From an archaeon (GTDB lineage: Archaea; Thermoproteota; Nitrososphaeria; Nitrososphaerales; UBA183): a stretch of DNA of 64,000 nt. The notes beneath the pieces are model-generated. The model saw nothing but the letters and a program-made list of their open reading frames with translations. It ran no database searches and was not told the DNA's origin. The position numbers and the translations under genes were made by a program. Below are positions 35,584-43,966 of this stretch, in pieces. Every line of letters begins with the position of its first letter. The first letter of the stretch is position 1. Location of the stretch: contig JAJYKR010000001.1 in NCBI GenBank assembly GCA_021788415.1, positions 310,001 to 374,000 on the forward strand. The letters run 5' to 3'.

Positions 35584-36834
35584 TCAGTCCCTTCGGGGTT
35601 GTTTCGCGAGGAGCGGAGCTGACGCGAAGACCTTGGCGTCGTTGACGAGGTTCGCCAGCCTGGAGTACTCGTTGGGCTCGTGGGGGACGTCGTCGATGGT
35701 GCTCCACACGGCGGTGGGTATCCCTTCCTTCCTGAAGAGGTTCCCCACCGTCTGCCCTCCGATCCCGGTGAACCTCGGCTTCACGCCGGCCACGGCCGAG
35801 ACGGCCCTCTTCAGGAGCGCCGCTACCTCGCTATCGGTGTCTGTCGCCGGGCCAGCGGCCTCCATCTGCACCTTCTCGAATCTGACTTTTGCCCCGTACC
35901 TCTTCTCGACCCGCCGGGCCGTCGCTTCCATGTCCCGAACCACTGCCTCGAGGTGGTACTCGGGGAGCACCCTGCAGTCGAAGTAGAAGACGTCTACGCC
36001 CGGGATGGTGTTGATGTTCCCCACGTTGGGCTCAACCTTCGTGGGCTCGAAGGACGAGACGGGGTAGTCGTAGAGCCCGTTCCTCTTCGTGTACTTCCCA
36101 TTGAGGGCGTCGTCCAGCTCCAGGGCGAGCCTCATCCCGATCCTGTGGGCGTTGAGCCCCTTCTTCGGGAGGCTGGCGTGGACCTGCTTCCCCTCCGTGG
36201 TCACCTTCATCCACAGCAGCCCCTTCTCGGCTATCTCGATGTCCCCCCCGGTCGGCGTCCCAGCGTCCGGGACGACCACCAGGTCGGTCTCCTTGAACAG
36301 CCCCCTCTCCAGCAGCGCCTTGATTCCGTAGTCGCTCCCGAACTCTTCGTCAGCCACGAACCAGACCCCCACGTTGAAGGGGAGGTCGGCGCCTACCTCC
36401 TTGAGAGCGAGCAGCGCGTAGAGTGACGCGACCAGGGACTGGCCGTTGTCCTCGGCCCCCCTGGCAAAGATCTTGCCTTCCTTGACCACCGGCTCGAACG
36501 GGTCAGTCTTCCAGAGGTCCCTGCTCCCTTCGGGGACCGTGTCCATGTGCGAGATGTACCACAGGTTGCGGCCTTTGTCTCTCCCGCCCAGCTTCGCCGA
36601 TATGCTGGGCCTCACCCCTCCGGGGGCGCCGGGGTCCTTCACGTCGACCCGCGTAACCGCGAAACCGTTCTCTTTGAGGAACTTCTCCAGGAACGCGGCC
36701 CTCTCCCTCTCTCCGGGCCCACCCATCCTGGGGTTGACAGCGTTCACCCTGAGCATGTCCGCGAAGAATTCTTGCATCTTCCGGGCCTTCTCGTCTACAG
36801 CGAGAGCCACCCTTTCCAAGGGGTCGGATTCCAT
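35584..36834 (-). CDS. M20-family metallopeptidase (ArgE/DapE/CPG2 type)
   Basis: A zinc aminoacylase/peptidase of about 416 residues: YISHMDTVPEGSRDLW (His-Asp metal ligands), FARGAEDNGQSLVASL (bridging Asp), VADEEFGSDYG (catalytic Glu), the dimerisation domain with GKQVHASLPKKGLNAH, and TGIGGQTVGNLFRKEG near the end. Substrate unresolved (succinyl-diaminopimelate, acetyl-ornithine or dipeptides). The frame extends to 36903, but a GATATAAC TATA box at 36863-36871 lies ~30 bases before ATG 36834 (MESDPLERV), which I take as the start. Confidence 0.83.
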   Translation of the reverse strand: MESDPLERVALAVDEKARKMQEFFADMLRVNAVNPRMGGPGERERAAFLEKFLKENGFAVTRVDVKDPGAPGGVRPSISAKLGGRDKGRNLWYISHMDTVPEGSRDLWKTDPFEPVVKEGKIFARGAEDNGQSLVASLYALLALKEVGADLPFNVGVWFVADEEFGSDYGIKALLERGLFKETDLVVVPDAGTPTGGDIEIAEKGLLWMKVTTEGKQVHASLPKKGLNAHRIGMRLALELDDALNGKYTKRNGLYDYPVSSFEPTKVEPNVGNINTIPGVDVFYFDCRVLPEYHLEAVVRDMEATARRVEKRYGAKVRFEKVQMEAAGPATDTDSEVAALLKRAVSAVAGVKPRFTGIGGQTVGNLFRKEGIPTAVWSTIDDVPHEPNEYSRLANLVNDAKVFASAPLLAKQPRRD

Positions 36835-36862
36835 GGCCAGCCTCGCGGGTGCTTCTGAGGTA

Positions 36863-36871
36863 GTTATATCG
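36863..36871 (-). promoter_or_regulatory. TATA box for M20 peptidase gene
   Basis: The minus strand reads CGATATAAC, with its centre ~33 bases before ATG 36834, which supports the internal start over the longer frame. Confidence 0.5.
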
Positions 36872-36915
36872 TTCCCCGACGCGCTGCTTTCAGCCTGCCG
36901 CACCCCTGGGCCTGG

Positions 36916-37374
36916 CTACGCGAGGCGCCTGTGGAGCAGGGCCTCGCCGGGGACGACCATCATCACCCTGTACATGTTCACCGCACGCAGCGCACCAAAC
37001 CGCTTCGCCACTTCCGCGAAGCTCGTCTTGGAGAACCCCTGGGCGGCGAAGAGCCCCCCCGACGCGACGTTCTCCTCTTCGACGCTGGCGTAGGCGTCTT
37101 CGATCCCCTCAGACCTGAACTTCTCTATGGCGTCCTCCAGGAGCATGGCCGCTATCCCCTTCTCCCGGTGCGACCTGGCGACGGCGACGTAGTAGACGTA
37201 TCCGACCCCGGGCTCCAGCTTCTTCACCATTATCGCCCCGACAGGCGCGCCGGCCAGCATCGCGGCCCTGACCGTCTCTATCTCCTTCAGTGTCCTCATG
37301 GAGTGCCTCAGGTAAAGCCCCTCGAAGCTCTCTTCAAGAATCGGCTCGATGGTGTGCCTGGACGCCTGAGGCAC
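36916..37374 (-). CDS. GNAT-family N-acetyltransferase
   Basis: A 152-residue single-domain acetyltransferase. AAMLAGAPVGAIMVKKL forms beta 2-4, VYYVAVARSHREKGIAAMLL carries the acetyl-CoA loop (R-x-x-x-G-I-A), and ASVEEENVASGGLFAAQGFSK is the typical beta 6/7 end. Substrate unknown. The start is GTG. It is followed by the M20 gene on the same strand and preceded 26 bases upstream by the amidohydrolase, so it may be part of one transcription unit with it. Confidence 0.75.
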   Translation of the reverse strand: MPQASRHTIEPILEESFEGLYLRHSMRTLKEIETVRAAMLAGAPVGAIMVKKLEPGVGYVYYVAVARSHREKGIAAMLLEDAIEKFRSEGIEDAYASVEEENVASGGLFAAQGFSKTSFAEVAKRFGALRAVNMYRVMMVVPGEALLHRRLA

Positions 37375-37400
37375 CTCTACTATGACGGCAGAGCCCTCGC

Positions 37401-38225
37401 TCAGAGCCCGAAGACCTCCTTCGAGTTGCGCCAGAGGATCCGCTCCTTGTCAGATTCGTCCGCGTCCATCAGGCTCACCAGCTCGAAGGCGTGCCGGTGC
37501 CGTGTCACCGGATAGTCGGTCCCGAAGAGGACCTTCTCCCCCCCGCCTGCGAAGTACACAGCCTCGCTGAGCTTCCTTGCCAAGAGGGCCGCGAGCTTCC
37601 CTGAATAGGCTCCTCCCCCGGTCGTCAGCCCCGAGATGTCGGCGTAGACCTTGGGGTGCTTGTAGATCAGCTCCGCGGTGTCTTCCATCCAAGGGTTCCC
37701 GAAGTGGCAGATGACTATCTTCAGCTCCTCTCGTCTGTTGGCCAGCGCGTCGAGGGTAAGCGGGTGGGACCGGGCCAGGTCGCCGTCGCTGGTCGCGGTG
37801 TCCCCCGTGTGGAACATCACAGGGAGCCCTTGGGCTTCGGCGTAGTCGTAGATGCCTTCGAAGACCGGGCTCTCCGCGGCCGCGTCGACATATCCGAGCC
37901 TCACCTTGAACCCCTTCACCTCGCTCCTGTTCTCCTCGGCGAGGCCCAGGGCCGCCTTCGCCTCCCTCCTGGTCGGCTCGACGGTGATGACCGGGGAGAG
38001 GATCCCTCGGCTCTCCCGGCACAGCGCAAGAACCTCTTCGTTGGGCAGGATCCCGCCGGACTCCATCGGAGGGCTCAGCAGCAGCCCGCGCTCGACCCCG
38101 CTCTCGCGCATCTCCCCCAGGAGCTCGTCCAGAGAGTACTTCAGCCCGTTGAGCTCGGCATAGCGCCGCAGCAGGTCGTCGGGCCTCCGCGAGAGGTGGA
38201 TGTGGCAGTCGATGGCCCTGTTCAC
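37401..38225 (-). CDS. Amidohydrolase (PF04909-type, TIM barrel)
   Basis: The protein of about 274 residues begins with the metal-binding AIDCHIHLSR (HxH). It continues with KGFKVRLGYVDAAAESPVFE, PVMFHTGDTATSDGD, IVICHFGNPWMEDTAEL, YADISGLTTGG and ends VLFGTDYPVTRHRHAFEL (Asp ligand). This is the amidohydrolase 2 family, which includes decarboxylases and lactonases; the reaction is unknown. The frame extends to 38330, but the family N-terminus and a GGAGGC Shine-Dalgarno-like site favour GTG 38225. Confidence 0.82.
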   Translation of the reverse strand: MNRAIDCHIHLSRRPDDLLRRYAELNGLKYSLDELLGEMRESGVERGLLLSPPMESGGILPNEEVLALCRESRGILSPVITVEPTRREAKAALGLAEENRSEVKGFKVRLGYVDAAAESPVFEGIYDYAEAQGLPVMFHTGDTATSDGDLARSHPLTLDALANRREELKIVICHFGNPWMEDTAELIYKHPKVYADISGLTTGGGAYSGKLAALLARKLSEAVYFAGGGEKVLFGTDYPVTRHRHAFELVSLMDADESDKERILWRNSKEVFGL

Positions 38226-38380
38226 GCCTCCAACCCCGGGCGATTCTGAATAAGCGTAGTGGTCGCCGTCCTCGGGGGGGTGTGTTGACCGGCCATGCGA
38301 CCCATTCCTTTCCCCGCGGGCCAGCCCCACCCTGGGCGCTGCGCCAAGGCTGCCCTCGCCGTCAGCCCCGCCGCGGCCGG

Positions 38381-38794
38381 CTACCTCGGCTTGAACTCTA
38401 CGACGGGGATCTTCCGCTTGGTCTTCCTCTGGTATTCGGCAAACTGCGGATAAAGAGCGGCCTGCTTGGCGTAGACGCGATCCCTCTCCTCCCCCTTGAC
38501 CTCGCTGGCGCGGACGCTGATCTTCTCGTCCCCGACCTCAATCTCCACTTCCGGGTGGGCGATCAGGTTGTGGTACCAGTCAGGGTTGGTCTCTGCCCCT
38601 CCCTTCGACGCGAAGACGAGGTAGCGGCCCCCGTCCTTGAGGTACATCACCGGGTTGACCCTCACCCTGCGGGTCTTCGCCCCAGTGTGGTGGATTAGGA
38701 GAATCGGCGCGCCTTCGAAGTTTCCGCCCACCTTCCCGTGGTTCTTTCGGAACTCCGTGATGACTCCAGTGTTCCAGTCGTTTGGGTTGCTCAA
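38381..38794 (-). CDS. Deazaflavin (F420)-dependent nitroreductase-like protein (DDN family)
   Basis: A 137-residue split-barrel protein of the Ddn/AclJ family: NGTVITEFRKNHGKVGGNF-like opening, ILLIHHTGAKTRRVRVNPVM, YLVFASKGGAETNPDWYHNL, and EVEIEVGDEKISVRASEV. Family members use F420H2 to reduce quinones or nitro compounds; some bind FMN or heme. The presence of F420 in this organism is not shown here. The start is ATG, and it is divergent from the aEF1A gene. Confidence 0.82.
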   Translation of the reverse strand: MSNPNDWNTGVITEFRKNHGKVGGNFEGAPILLIHHTGAKTRRVRVNPVMYLKDGGRYLVFASKGGAETNPDWYHNLIAHPEVEIEVGDEKISVRASEVKGEERDRVYAKQAALYPQFAEYQRKTKRKIPVVEFKPR

Positions 38795-38887
38795 CGTGCC
38801 CCTCCCCGTTTCGAGGCTGTTTAACCTCTGCCGTCGTGCTTCCCAACCGGGCCGGAGAGGCCGCTCCGCGTTTCATGCTACGCTACG

Positions 38888-38896
38888 CTTATATAC
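38888..38896 (+). promoter_or_regulatory. TATA box for aEF1A
   Basis: CTTATATAC with upstream CGCTACG; about 44 bases before the ATG. It is one of the best TATA matches in the window, fitting a highly expressed gene. Confidence 0.6.
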
Positions 38897-38935
38897 GCTG
38901 AAACAGGGTCATTTTATTGTAAGGTCTGATTTAGT

Positions 38936-40261
38936 ATGGCCGATAAGCCTCACCTGAACCTGATAGTGACCGGGCACGTGGACAACGGCAAGTCCACTAC
39001 CATGGGACACTTCCTGTTCGACCTTGGCGTCGTCGACAATAGGATGATCGAGGAGTTCGCGAAGGAGTCGGAGAAGACCGGAGCGGGCGACTCTTTCAAG
39101 TACGCATGGGTGCTTGACCAGCTGAAAGACGAAAGGGAGCGCGGTGTCACCATCGACCTCGCCTTCCAGCGCTTCGAGACTCCGAAGTACTTCTACACGC
39201 TCATCGACGCGCCCGGGCACAAGGACTTCATCAAGAACATGATCACCGGCGCCTCAGAGGCTGACGCGGCCGTCCTCGTAGTCTCCGCGAAGAAGGGGGA
39301 GGCTGACGCGGCCCTCGCTTCAGGAGGCCAGGCCAGGGAGCACGCATTCCTCCTCAGGACCCTCGGCGTCTCGCAGCTCGTGGTCTGCGTCAACAAGATG
39401 GACGACCAGACTGTAAAGTACTCAGAGCAGCGCTACAACGAGGCGAAGCAGGACATCGAGAACCTGCTGAAGACCGTCGGGTACAACGTCTCCAAGATAC
39501 GCTTCGTACCGGTCTCCGGCTGGACCGGCGAGAACTTGGTGAAGGGTTCGGATAACATGCCATGGTACAAGGGCCCGATCCTCCTCCAGGCGCTGGACGA
39601 GTTCGTAGAGCCCCCGAAGCCGATCGACAAGCCGCTCCGCCTTCCGGTCCAGGACGTCTACACCATCACCGGGGTAGGGACAGTCCCGGTGGGCCGCGTC
39701 GAGACGGGGAAGATGAGGGTCGGCGACCCCGTGATGATCATGCCCGAGGGCCTCACGGCAGAAGTGAAGTCCATCGAGACCCACCACACCCAGATGCAGG
39801 AGGCCGCAGCCGGGGACAACATCGGTTTCAACCTGAGGGGCGTCGCCAAGGGCGACTTCAAGCGCGGGTCAGTGCTTGGGCCCCCGAGCGCACCCCCGAC
39901 CATCGCCAAGGAGTTCCAGGCTCAGATCATCGTGGTCTTCCACCCGACCGCAATCGCCGCAGGGTACACCCCAGTGATGCACCTCGCGACGAGCCAGACC
40001 GCCGCCACCATCAGCGAGCTTGTGGCAAAGATTGACCCGAGGACCGGCCAGCCGACGGAGGAGAAGCCCAAGACCCTCAAGACAGGGGACTCGGCGATCG
40101 TGAAGATCACCCCTCTGAGGCCCATCGTGGCCGAGACCTTCAAGGAATACCCAGAGCTCGGAAGGTTCGCGCTCCGCGACTCCGGCTCTACGGTGGCTGC
40201 GGGGATCATCCAGCAGGTCACCCAGAAGGGCGCCGTCGAGAAAGTAGCGGCGAAGGCCTAG
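38936..40261 (+). CDS. tef1A: Translation elongation factor aEF1A (EF-Tu homologue)
   Basis: The 441-residue GTPase delivers aminoacyl-tRNA to the ribosome. G1 is GHVDNGKST (Asn in place of the usual His), switch I is RERGVTIDLAFQRFET, G3 is DAPGHKDFIKNM, G4 is NKMD and G5 lies in VPVSGWTGEN. Domains 2 and 3 follow, with VQDVYTITGVGTVPVGRVETG and the C-terminal ALRDSGSTVAAGIIQ. The sequence is close to thaumarchaeal aEF1A. It stands alone rather than in the usual cluster with rps10. Confidence 0.96.
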   Translation: MADKPHLNLIVTGHVDNGKSTTMGHFLFDLGVVDNRMIEEFAKESEKTGAGDSFKYAWVLDQLKDERERGVTIDLAFQRFETPKYFYTLIDAPGHKDFIKNMITGASEADAAVLVVSAKKGEADAALASGGQAREHAFLLRTLGVSQLVVCVNKMDDQTVKYSEQRYNEAKQDIENLLKTVGYNVSKIRFVPVSGWTGENLVKGSDNMPWYKGPILLQALDEFVEPPKPIDKPLRLPVQDVYTITGVGTVPVGRVETGKMRVGDPVMIMPEGLTAEVKSIETHHTQMQEAAAGDNIGFNLRGVAKGDFKRGSVLGPPSAPPTIAKEFQAQIIVVFHPTAIAAGYTPVMHLATSQTAATISELVAKIDPRTGQPTEEKPKTLKTGDSAIVKITPLRPIVAETFKEYPELGRFALRDSGSTVAAGIIQQVTQKGAVEKVAAKA

Positions 40262-40269
40262 GGCGCCGC

Positions 40270-40291
40270 ATCCTTTCCCCTTTTCCTCATC
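40270..40291 (+). terminator. Pyrimidine-rich tract after aEF1A
   Basis: TCCTTTCCCCTTTTCCTCATCC, about 10 bases after the stop codon. Archaeal termination often uses T-rich tracts without a hairpin; the T content here is only moderate. Confidence 0.3.
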
Positions 40292-40338
40292 CCCTAGCGT
40301 GAGCCAGGGAGGGAGACGGGCGACCTCCGCCGGGGGCC

Positions 40339-40512
40339 TCAGGCCGAGTAGACTACTTCCAAGGGCAGGTCTCCTACTTGCCTCGTTATCTTCACGGTCC
40401 GGGGGTCGAGCCTCCATGCCGTGGTGGCGACGGCAGCGGCGTCGGGGTCGGCTGTGTCCAGCCTGTCAGACGTCCCGTCCCTGAAGTGGGCAACAAGCGT
40501 CTGCCAGACCAT
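40339..40512 (-). CDS. Small conserved-looking protein (57 aa)
   Basis: A short frame from ATG 40512 to TGA 40339 encodes MVWQTLVAHFRDGTSDRLD, then TADPDAAAVATTAWRLDPRTV and VGDLPLEVVYSA. Its codon choice matches real genes, and the composition (alternating beta-like VVY and amphipathic segments) is protein-like. It is soluble, with no Cys or TM helix. A GGTGAGG stretch just upstream of the ATG could be a Shine-Dalgarno. It may be linked to the downstream-oriented ABC cluster only by position. I recognise no family. Confidence 0.5.
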   Translation of the reverse strand: MVWQTLVAHFRDGTSDRLDTADPDAAAVATTAWRLDPRTVKITRQVGDLPLEVVYSA

Positions 40513-40650
40513 CGATCCTCACCGTCGGTCCGTCGGACCCGGGGTTAGAAACGGGTTCCCTTCGGCTCCACCTGCGCCTTCGTCCGCCTGAATGCTGGGA
40601 CGGCCGTCGGGGCGACCCCGAGGATAACGGGATGCGCCCACGGGCGGGGC

Positions 40651-40812
40651 CTAGGACTTCTTCCACAACGCGCCCAGCAGCAGCAGGACCAGCCCCAGGC
40701 CGAACAGCCCTTCCAATGGCGCATCGGCCCCCCTGGCGGCCATCAGCCCGAGGCTGAGGACCGAGATGATCCCTCCCATCGCCAGGAACCTCTGCTTCAT
40801 TCTCCAGTTCAT
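40651..40812 (-). CDS. Small two-TM protein at the end of the ABC operon
   Basis: The 53-residue protein starts MNWRMKQRFLAMGGIISV and has two hydrophobic helices (GGIISVLSLGLMAA, LFGLGLVLLLLGALW), ending WKKS. A longer frame begins at 40833, but ATG 40812 is preceded by GGGGGTGA at Shine-Dalgarno distance. It follows the ABC permease by 11 bases and is probably co-expressed with it as an accessory subunit. Confidence 0.55.
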   Translation of the reverse strand: MNWRMKQRFLAMGGIISVLSLGLMAARGADAPLEGLFGLGLVLLLLGALWKKS

Positions 40813-40823
40813 CGCTTCACCCC

Positions 40824-41570
40824 CTACTTCCACTTCGTCAGGATCAGATCCCTCTGGAACGTCTCCCCCACGACGTACAGGAGGAGCAGGTCGATGATGG
40901 CCAGGGCCCCAGCGATGTACATGGATGTGCTGACGTCCCCCAGGGTGACCAGGCCCATCTCACCGCCGACGTAGATCCCCGCGAAGGGGAGTATCAGCAG
41001 CGCCCCGACCTGCTGCGCAATCCTCACGTCGCTCACCCGTGACGAGACGAAGACGTTCCACTCCACGCTCATCACCACGGCCAGCGGGACCTCCAGGAAG
41101 AGGAGGACGGCCGCGTTCCAGTTGGGGTAGTAGTAGTATCCCAGGGCAGCATGGGTGAAAGCGTCCATCAGCCCCATGTAGACCGCCGAGCCGACGAGGA
41201 TGGCGCCCATCGGCGGGACGAAAGCTGCAAGCCACTTGCCGAACAGTATCTCACCGTCGGTGGTAGGTGTCGCCAGAAGGGGCTCCAGGCTCTTCTCGAG
41301 CTTCTCGCCCACCAGGCTGTAGGACGCTATGGTCGCCGGGGTGAATCCGGCGAGGATCAGAAAGAAGAAGCTGAACGTCGGGAGGAGCAGCACGAGCTCA
41401 GCCGGCGACGCTATGGCGGCGCGGCCGCGGTGCTGGGCGTACCAGATAATCGCGGGGAAAGCGACCGAAACGACCAGGGGGACGATGAACACCGAGTAGA
41501 TTATGTTCTTCTTCTTGGAGAACGTGGCGAATTCCTTGGTGGCAACTATCCACGCCTGGGAGAGCCTCAT
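40824..41570 (-). CDS. ABC-2 type transporter permease
   Basis: The 248-residue polytopic permease has a cytoplasmic N-terminal segment (AWIVATKEFATFSKKKNIIY), then TM1, a large loop, and the ABC-2 signature region YSLVGEKLEKSLEPLLATPTTDGEILFGKW before the remaining five TM helices. This is the NatB/DrrB-like exporter pattern. Its start overlaps the ATPase stop by four bases (ATGA). The substrate is unknown; similar systems export drugs, Na+ or lipids. Confidence 0.87.
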   Translation of the reverse strand: MRLSQAWIVATKEFATFSKKKNIIYSVFIVPLVVSVAFPAIIWYAQHRGRAAIASPAELVLLLPTFSFFFLILAGFTPATIASYSLVGEKLEKSLEPLLATPTTDGEILFGKWLAAFVPPMGAILVGSAVYMGLMDAFTHAALGYYYYPNWNAAVLLFLEVPLAVVMSVEWNVFVSSRVSDVRIAQQVGALLILPFAGIYVGGEMGLVTLGDVSTSMYIAGALAIIDLLLLYVVGETFQRDLILTKWK

Positions 41571-42496
41571 CTGGCTTCCCCCTTGACCAGCTGAAGGTAC
41601 GTCGACTCCAGCGACGACCCTTCCACCCCAGCGTACCTGACCCGACCCCCCGCCCTGACTACGGCCTCGACGACGTCAGGTATCTGACCGTCGGGGTCGG
41701 AGGGGGCGAAGGTCAGCCTCGTCCCACCCGGGGCCACGGTGAACCCGGCGTATCTCTCGTTCAGGGCCGCGACCACCGCCTCGCTCGGCCGGGCGAGCTC
41801 GACTACCACCTTCTTCCCCCCCACCATGCTCTCCAGTTCTCCCGGGGTCCCCGTCGCCATCAGCCTGGTGTTCAGTATGGCTATCCTGTCGCAGACCCTC
41901 TCGGCTTCGTCCAGGTTGTGGGTGTTCAGGAATATGGTCCTCCTTTCCTTCTTGAGCTCGAGGATGAACTCTCTGACTGTCTTTGCCGATTCCGGGTCGA
42001 GGTTGGCCGTCGGCTCGTCCATGAACACCACCTCGGGGTCGTGGACCAGGGCCCTGGCCACGGCCAGCTTCTGCTTCATCCCCTTGGAGAAGGTCCCGGC
42101 GGCCACGTCCCTCTTCTCCCACAGCCCGAGCATCGTGAGCAGCTTCTCTATGTTCTCCCTCCTCCTCGCCTCCGGTACCCCGTAGAGCCTCCCGTAGATC
42201 TCGAGGTTCCTGTAGGCGCTGAGGACCTCGTAGAGCCCGACGTTGTCCGAGACCAGGCCTATCATCTTCCTGGCCCTGAGCGAGCCCTCGTCGTCGCCGA
42301 CGTCGTACCCTCCGATCCGCGCCTCACCGCTTGTCCTCGATATCAGGGAGCAGAGCATCCTCACGGTCGTCGTCTTTCCCGCTCCGTTCGGTCCGAGGAA
42401 CCCGAACACTTCCCCCTCCGCCACACTGAGGGTCACCCCTTCGACGGCGGTGAGGGCGCCGAACTTCTTTGTGAGGTCCTTGGTCTCGATCATCAT
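41567..42496 (-). CDS. ABC transporter ATP-binding protein
   Basis: A 309-residue ATPase: Walker A FGFLGPNGAGKTTTVRML (~30-48), signature GTFSKGMKQKLAVARALVHDPE (~140), Walker B VVFMDEPTANLDPES and the H-loop FLNTHNLDEAERV. The C-terminal ~85 residues are the DrrA/CcmA-type extension. It pairs with the permease at 40824. TATA-like GCTTATCTAAG lies upstream on the minus strand. Confidence 0.93.
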   Translation of the reverse strand: MMIETKDLTKKFGALTAVEGVTLSVAEGEVFGFLGPNGAGKTTTVRMLCSLISRTSGEARIGGYDVGDDEGSLRARKMIGLVSDNVGLYEVLSAYRNLEIYGRLYGVPEARRRENIEKLLTMLGLWEKRDVAAGTFSKGMKQKLAVARALVHDPEVVFMDEPTANLDPESAKTVREFILELKKERRTIFLNTHNLDEAERVCDRIAILNTRLMATGTPGELESMVGGKKVVVELARPSEAVVAALNERYAGFTVAPGGTRLTFAPSDPDGQIPDVVEAVVRAGGRVRYAGVEGSSLESTYLQLVKGEAR

Positions 42497-42627
42497 TTCT
42501 GAGCCCTCGGGGGGAGCGCGCTGTCCATGGGCGACGAAATCGGAGCCGGGCCCACCTTAGATAAGCGCACCCCTCCAGCCGAGGACGCGGACGGGAGGGC
42601 CCTGCAGGGGGTCGGCGCCCCTACAAT

Positions 42628-42635
42628 GGTTAAAC
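42628..42635 (+). promoter_or_regulatory. TATA box for PaaI thioesterase
   Basis: GGTTAAAC ~29 bases before the GTG at 42661; the mRNA would be leaderless. Confidence 0.45.
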
Positions 42636-42660
42636 GGTCCGCTCGGGGCCGCCCCACGAC

Positions 42661-43143
42661 GTGAGCTTCGACAGACTCCTCGAGCAGGCAGGGAGCTTCA
42701 AGGGACTCTTCGCGGCCGCCAGGAAGGCGCGGGCGGACGTGGAGGCAGAGGTGCAGAAGGCCATGGCCATGGACAGCGAGCTCTTCAGGGCCGTCGGCTA
42801 CGAAGTCGTCAAGGTCGGGGAGGGGAGCGCGGAGCTCAGGTTCCCATTCAGCAGGGCGGTCGCCAGGAGGGGCGGGATGGTCCACGGCGGGATAGTCATG
42901 TACTCCCTCGACAACGCCTGCGGCATAGCTGTCATGACTGTCAACCCCGGCACGGATCAGCTGACCATGGAGTTGAAGGTGAACTTCCTGGAGCCACTGT
43001 CCAAGGGACCCTTCGTCGTCCTGGGCAGGGTGGTGAGGGCAGGGGGGAGGGTGGCCACGGCCGAAGGCGAGGTCAGGGACGCCGAAGGGAAGCTCTGCGC
43101 GAAGTCCCTTGGCACCTGGTACATGGTCAAGAAGGGCGCCTAG
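42661..43143 (+). CDS. PaaI-family hot-dog thioesterase
   Basis: A 160-residue hot-dog fold protein: FPFSRAVARRGGMVHGGIVMYSLDNACGIAVM carries the HGG…D active-site helix, followed by TMELKVNFLEPL and AEGEVRDAEGKLCAKSLGTWY. The family hydrolyses acyl-CoA thioesters such as aromatic or medium-chain acyl-CoAs. The start is GTG. Its 3' end overlaps the convergent hemerythrin gene by 17 bases. Confidence 0.85.
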   Translation: MSFDRLLEQAGSFKGLFAAARKARADVEAEVQKAMAMDSELFRAVGYEVVKVGEGSAELRFPFSRAVARRGGMVHGGIVMYSLDNACGIAVMTVNPGTDQLTMELKVNFLEPLSKGPFVVLGRVVRAGGRVATAEGEVRDAEGKLCAKSLGTWYMVKKGA

Positions 43144-43582
43144 CCGCGCCCAGAGAAGCGGCCCTGGGGAACACCGCTGACTCCTCGGCCCTGGCGTGCA
43201 GTTCGAAGAGCTCCGCCAGCTCGGCCTCGCTTTCTCGCAGCCCCTCCGAAGGCCTCGAGGCAAGTTCCCTCACCTTCAGCATGAGCTGGTAGATGGGCCT
43301 GTGCTGCTGGAAGATCCTGATCGCCTCTGCCGCCCTCTCCCGCCCCAGCTCTCCCACCAGGAGGCCGAGGATCTGCGCCTCCTCGTCCGCCACGTGCTGC
43401 CTGAAGAGCGGGTCGATGCCGCGGAGCTCAGCGCTGACGGCGTGGAGGTCGCCCCTGGCCGCTGCGTCCTTCGCCCGCCCGATCGCTCCCCTCATCACCC
43501 CATGCTCCTTCACCAGGGTCCCCAGCAGCGCCTCGACGTCCATCTTCCGGGGCCTGATCGCGGCGCCGCCCGCGCCTTCCAT
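43127..43582 (-). CDS. Hemerythrin HHE-domain protein
   Basis: A 151-residue four-helix protein with the hemerythrin-type di-iron ligand pattern: LVKEHGVMRGAI (first His), LFRQHVADEEAQILGLLV (HxxxE), FQQHRPIYQLM and LFELHARAEESAVFPRA (HxxxE). Such proteins bind O2 or sense redox state. The start is ATG 43582 or the internal ATG 43543 (MDVEALLG); TATA-like GCTAATCAG upstream favours the longer form. Confidence 0.83.
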   Translation of the reverse strand: MEGAGGAAIRPRKMDVEALLGTLVKEHGVMRGAIGRAKDAAARGDLHAVSAELRGIDPLFRQHVADEEAQILGLLVGELGRERAAEAIRIFQQHRPIYQLMLKVRELASRPSEGLRESEAELAELFELHARAEESAVFPRAASLGAARRPS

Positions 43583-43660
43583 CTGCAGCGAGGGAACCGG
43601 CCCCCCTGATTAGCCTTGAGCCTCTGGCGCGCCCTCTCCGAGCGCAGGTTAGCCGCGGGC

Positions 43661-43683
43661 AGGCGCGTGCAGGCGCGTGCAGG
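43661..43683. repeat. Short tandem repeat (10-bp unit, 2.3 copies)
   Basis: The unit AGGCGCGTGC is repeated twice and followed by AGG, in the promoter region between the hemerythrin and DUF5679 genes. No function assigned. Confidence 0.6.
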
Positions 43684-43825
43684 GCCCTCGCCGAGCCTGG
43701 TCCGCCCGGTCCCTGTGACCGGAGAGCGCCTCCGAGCAGCCGCGTTTTTGTCAAAACACGTTATCATAATGGTTGAATTCATGCGGCCTAGGCCATGATA
43801 TCATGCTCCACCCGGTTTACGGGCC

Positions 43826-43966
43826 ATGAACGCCTACTGCGTCAAAGAGAAAAAGAGCAGGGAAATAGCCTCGCCGAAGGAAGTCACCTTCAAGAACGGG
43901 CGACATGCCATCAGAGGCAAGTGCCCGTCCTGCGGGACCACCCTGTTCCGGATCACCGGGAAGTAG
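43826..43966 (+). CDS. DUF5679-like mini zinc-ribbon protein (46 aa)
   Basis: The very short frame ATG 43826 to TAG 43966 encodes MNAYCVKEKKSREIASPKEV, then TFKNGRHAIRGKCPSCGTTL and FRITGK. This fits the archaeal DUF5679 family (YCVK…NPKEVTxKNGRxAxxGxCPxCGTxxFRI). The second pair CPSC is intact; the first, usually CxxC, reads C-V-K-E, so at most three Cys remain. A TATA-like ACGTTATCATAA lies ~60 bases upstream. Function of the family is unknown. Confidence 0.75.
   Translation: MNAYCVKEKKSREIASPKEVTFKNGRHAIRGKCPSCGTTLFRITGK

Noticed and set aside
40540..40585. A GGTTCCCTTCGGCTCCA-like string resembling a tRNA 3' half
   Set aside because: No matching acceptor 5' strand, D-arm or anticodon stem could be formed upstream; it is probably coincidental.
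43661..43683. Tandem 10-bp repeat as a CRISPR or operator array
   Set aside because: Only 2.3 copies with no spacers; too short for a CRISPR and not symmetric as an operator.
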